DNA of 24,300 nucleotides. It comes from Clostridiales bacterium. GTDB taxonomy: Bacteria; Bacillota; Clostridia; Oscillospirales; Acutalibacteraceae. Shown here piece by piece: positions 23,584 through 24,300 of this stretch. The DNA lies in NCBI GenBank assembly GCA_019419895.1, contig JAHZIE010000034.1, positions 1-24,300 on the forward strand. The letters run 5' to 3'. Made by a program: the position numbers and the translations under genes. The notes under the pieces are model-generated. The model did no database searches. It saw only the letters and a program-made list of their open reading frames with translations, and was not told where the DNA came from. The stretch's first letter is position 1; each line of letters starts with the position of its first letter.

Positions 23584-24300
23584 GTGAAAGTATGTAATTT
23601 TGGTTCTCTGAATTTAGATCATGTATATAACGTTTCTCATTTTGTTGCCGCGGGAGAAACCCTGTCTTCCGAAAAAATGGAAATTTTCTGCGGTGGCAAA
23701 GGGCTGAACCAATCCGTTTCCTTTGCGCAAGCTGGCGCTCAGGTGTTTCACTGTGGAAAAATCGGTACGGACGGTGCCGTTCTTTCCCAGCTTTTGGAAA
23801 GCTACGGCGTGGATATCCGTTTTGTCCGGCAGACCAGCACCCCTACCGGGCATGCGATTATCCAGGTAGATCCCTCCGGGCAAAACTGTATTCTGTTATA
23901 TGGGGGGGCAAACAGGGAAATTGATTTGGAGCAAATTGATCAGACCTTGGAATTTTTTGGTCCCGGAGATCTATTGATGCTTCAAAACGAAATCAGCGGC
24001 CTGGCTCATTTAATTCCCGCCGCACATAAACGAGGGATGACAATCGCCTTCAATCCATCTCCCATTGATTCTTCCCTTTTGCAGCTTCCTCTTGAGCTTG
24101 TAGACTATTTTCTGGTGAATGAGGTGGAGGGCGAAGCCCTTTCCGGGGAATCGGAGCCCTCCCTTATTCTGGAGGGGTTGCGTCAAAAATATCCCAACGC
24201 CTGTATTCTTCTCACCCTTGGAAAAAAGGGAGCCGTCTGCTTGTATAATGGGCAGTTTTACCAGCATGGGATTTACAAGTCTAAGGTAATGGACACTACC
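23584..24300 (+). CDS. rbsK: Ribokinase / PfkB-family sugar kinase, partial (GTG start)
   Basis: The first 239 codons are present; the gene runs past the window end. It starts at GTG with AGGAGGGG 5 bases upstream. The N-terminus has the PfkB signature: GSLNLDHV, then CGGKGLNQSVSFAQAGAQV (about 37-55) with the sugar-binding GGKG-x-NQ, followed by GKIGTDG. NEVEGEAL and TLGKKGAV mark the later part of the fold. The window ends at VMDTT, just before the expected catalytic GAGD. Ribokinases phosphorylate ribose at O5; a related sugar or nucleoside cannot be excluded. It is divergent from perR. Confidence 0.88.
   Translation, partial: MKVCNFGSLNLDHVYNVSHFVAAGETLSSEKMEIFCGGKGLNQSVSFAQAGAQVFHCGKIGTDGAVLSQLLESYGVDIRFVRQTSTPTGHAIIQVDPSGQNCILLYGGANREIDLEQIDQTLEFFGPGDLLMLQNEISGLAHLIPAAHKRGMTIAFNPSPIDSSLLQLPLELVDYFLVNEVEGEALSGESEPSLILEGLRQKYPNACILLTLGKKGAVCLYNGQFYQHGIYKSKVMDTT

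Overview
The window looks like chromosomal DNA from an anaerobic, low-to-mid GC Clostridia-type Firmicute, probably gut-associated (Lachnospiraceae/Oscillospiraceae-like). The signs are strong Shine-Dalgarno sites (GGAGG) with several TTG/GTG starts, consensus sigma-A promoters, a T-box riboswitch, a class A RNase P RNA, reverse rubrerythrin with PerR, a DUF1836 regulator, a DUF1385 (YqhQ) protein and a surface protein ending in an LPPQTG sorting motif. No tRNA, CRISPR array, insertion sequence or prophage is evident.

Left region (1-8650, all minus strand). Reading right to left: a consensus promoter and tryptophan-specific T-box leader drive a TrpB2-type tryptophan synthase beta chain that ends in a strong terminator. 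A two-gene unit follows, an unrecognised 391-aa protein and a DUF1836 regulator. A separate promoter then drives a calcium-loop (FG-GAP-like) lipoprotein, an OmpR-type response regulator, a sensor kinase starting at TTG, and a DUF1385 membrane protein that runs off the left edge.

Middle (8722-12500, plus strand). One promoter appears to serve a cyclophilin, a Gfo/Idh/MocA oxidoreductase and a TIM-barrel glycosidase-like protein. The RNase P RNA gene follows with its own promoter and a terminator shared with the convergent neighbour.

Carbohydrate and surface region (12538-19196). Minus-strand genes encode a sortase-anchored beta-helix surface protein and a GtrII-type membrane glucosyltransferase. 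Both are preceded by elaborate leaders with palindromes and hairpins. Next come two divergent GH28-like beta-helix proteins lacking recognisable hallmark residues of classical polygalacturonases, fired from back-to-back promoters.

Right region (19350-24300). The most unusual gene is a single 843-aa reading frame joining a xylose-isomerase-like TIM barrel to a complete acyl-CoA synthetase. After it come a reverse rubrerythrin and PerR (one peroxide-stress unit with a PerR-box-like site) and the start of a divergent ribokinase-family gene cut by the window end.

Taken together, the window mixes housekeeping (RNase P, cyclophilin, tryptophan supply, oxidative stress) with glycan metabolism and envelope genes. 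The best candidates for undescribed biology are the isomerase/acyl-CoA-ligase fusion, the two structured leaders at 14215-14440 and 16076-16330, and the poorly characterised glycan enzymes. All functional calls come from reading the sequence; no database search was run.
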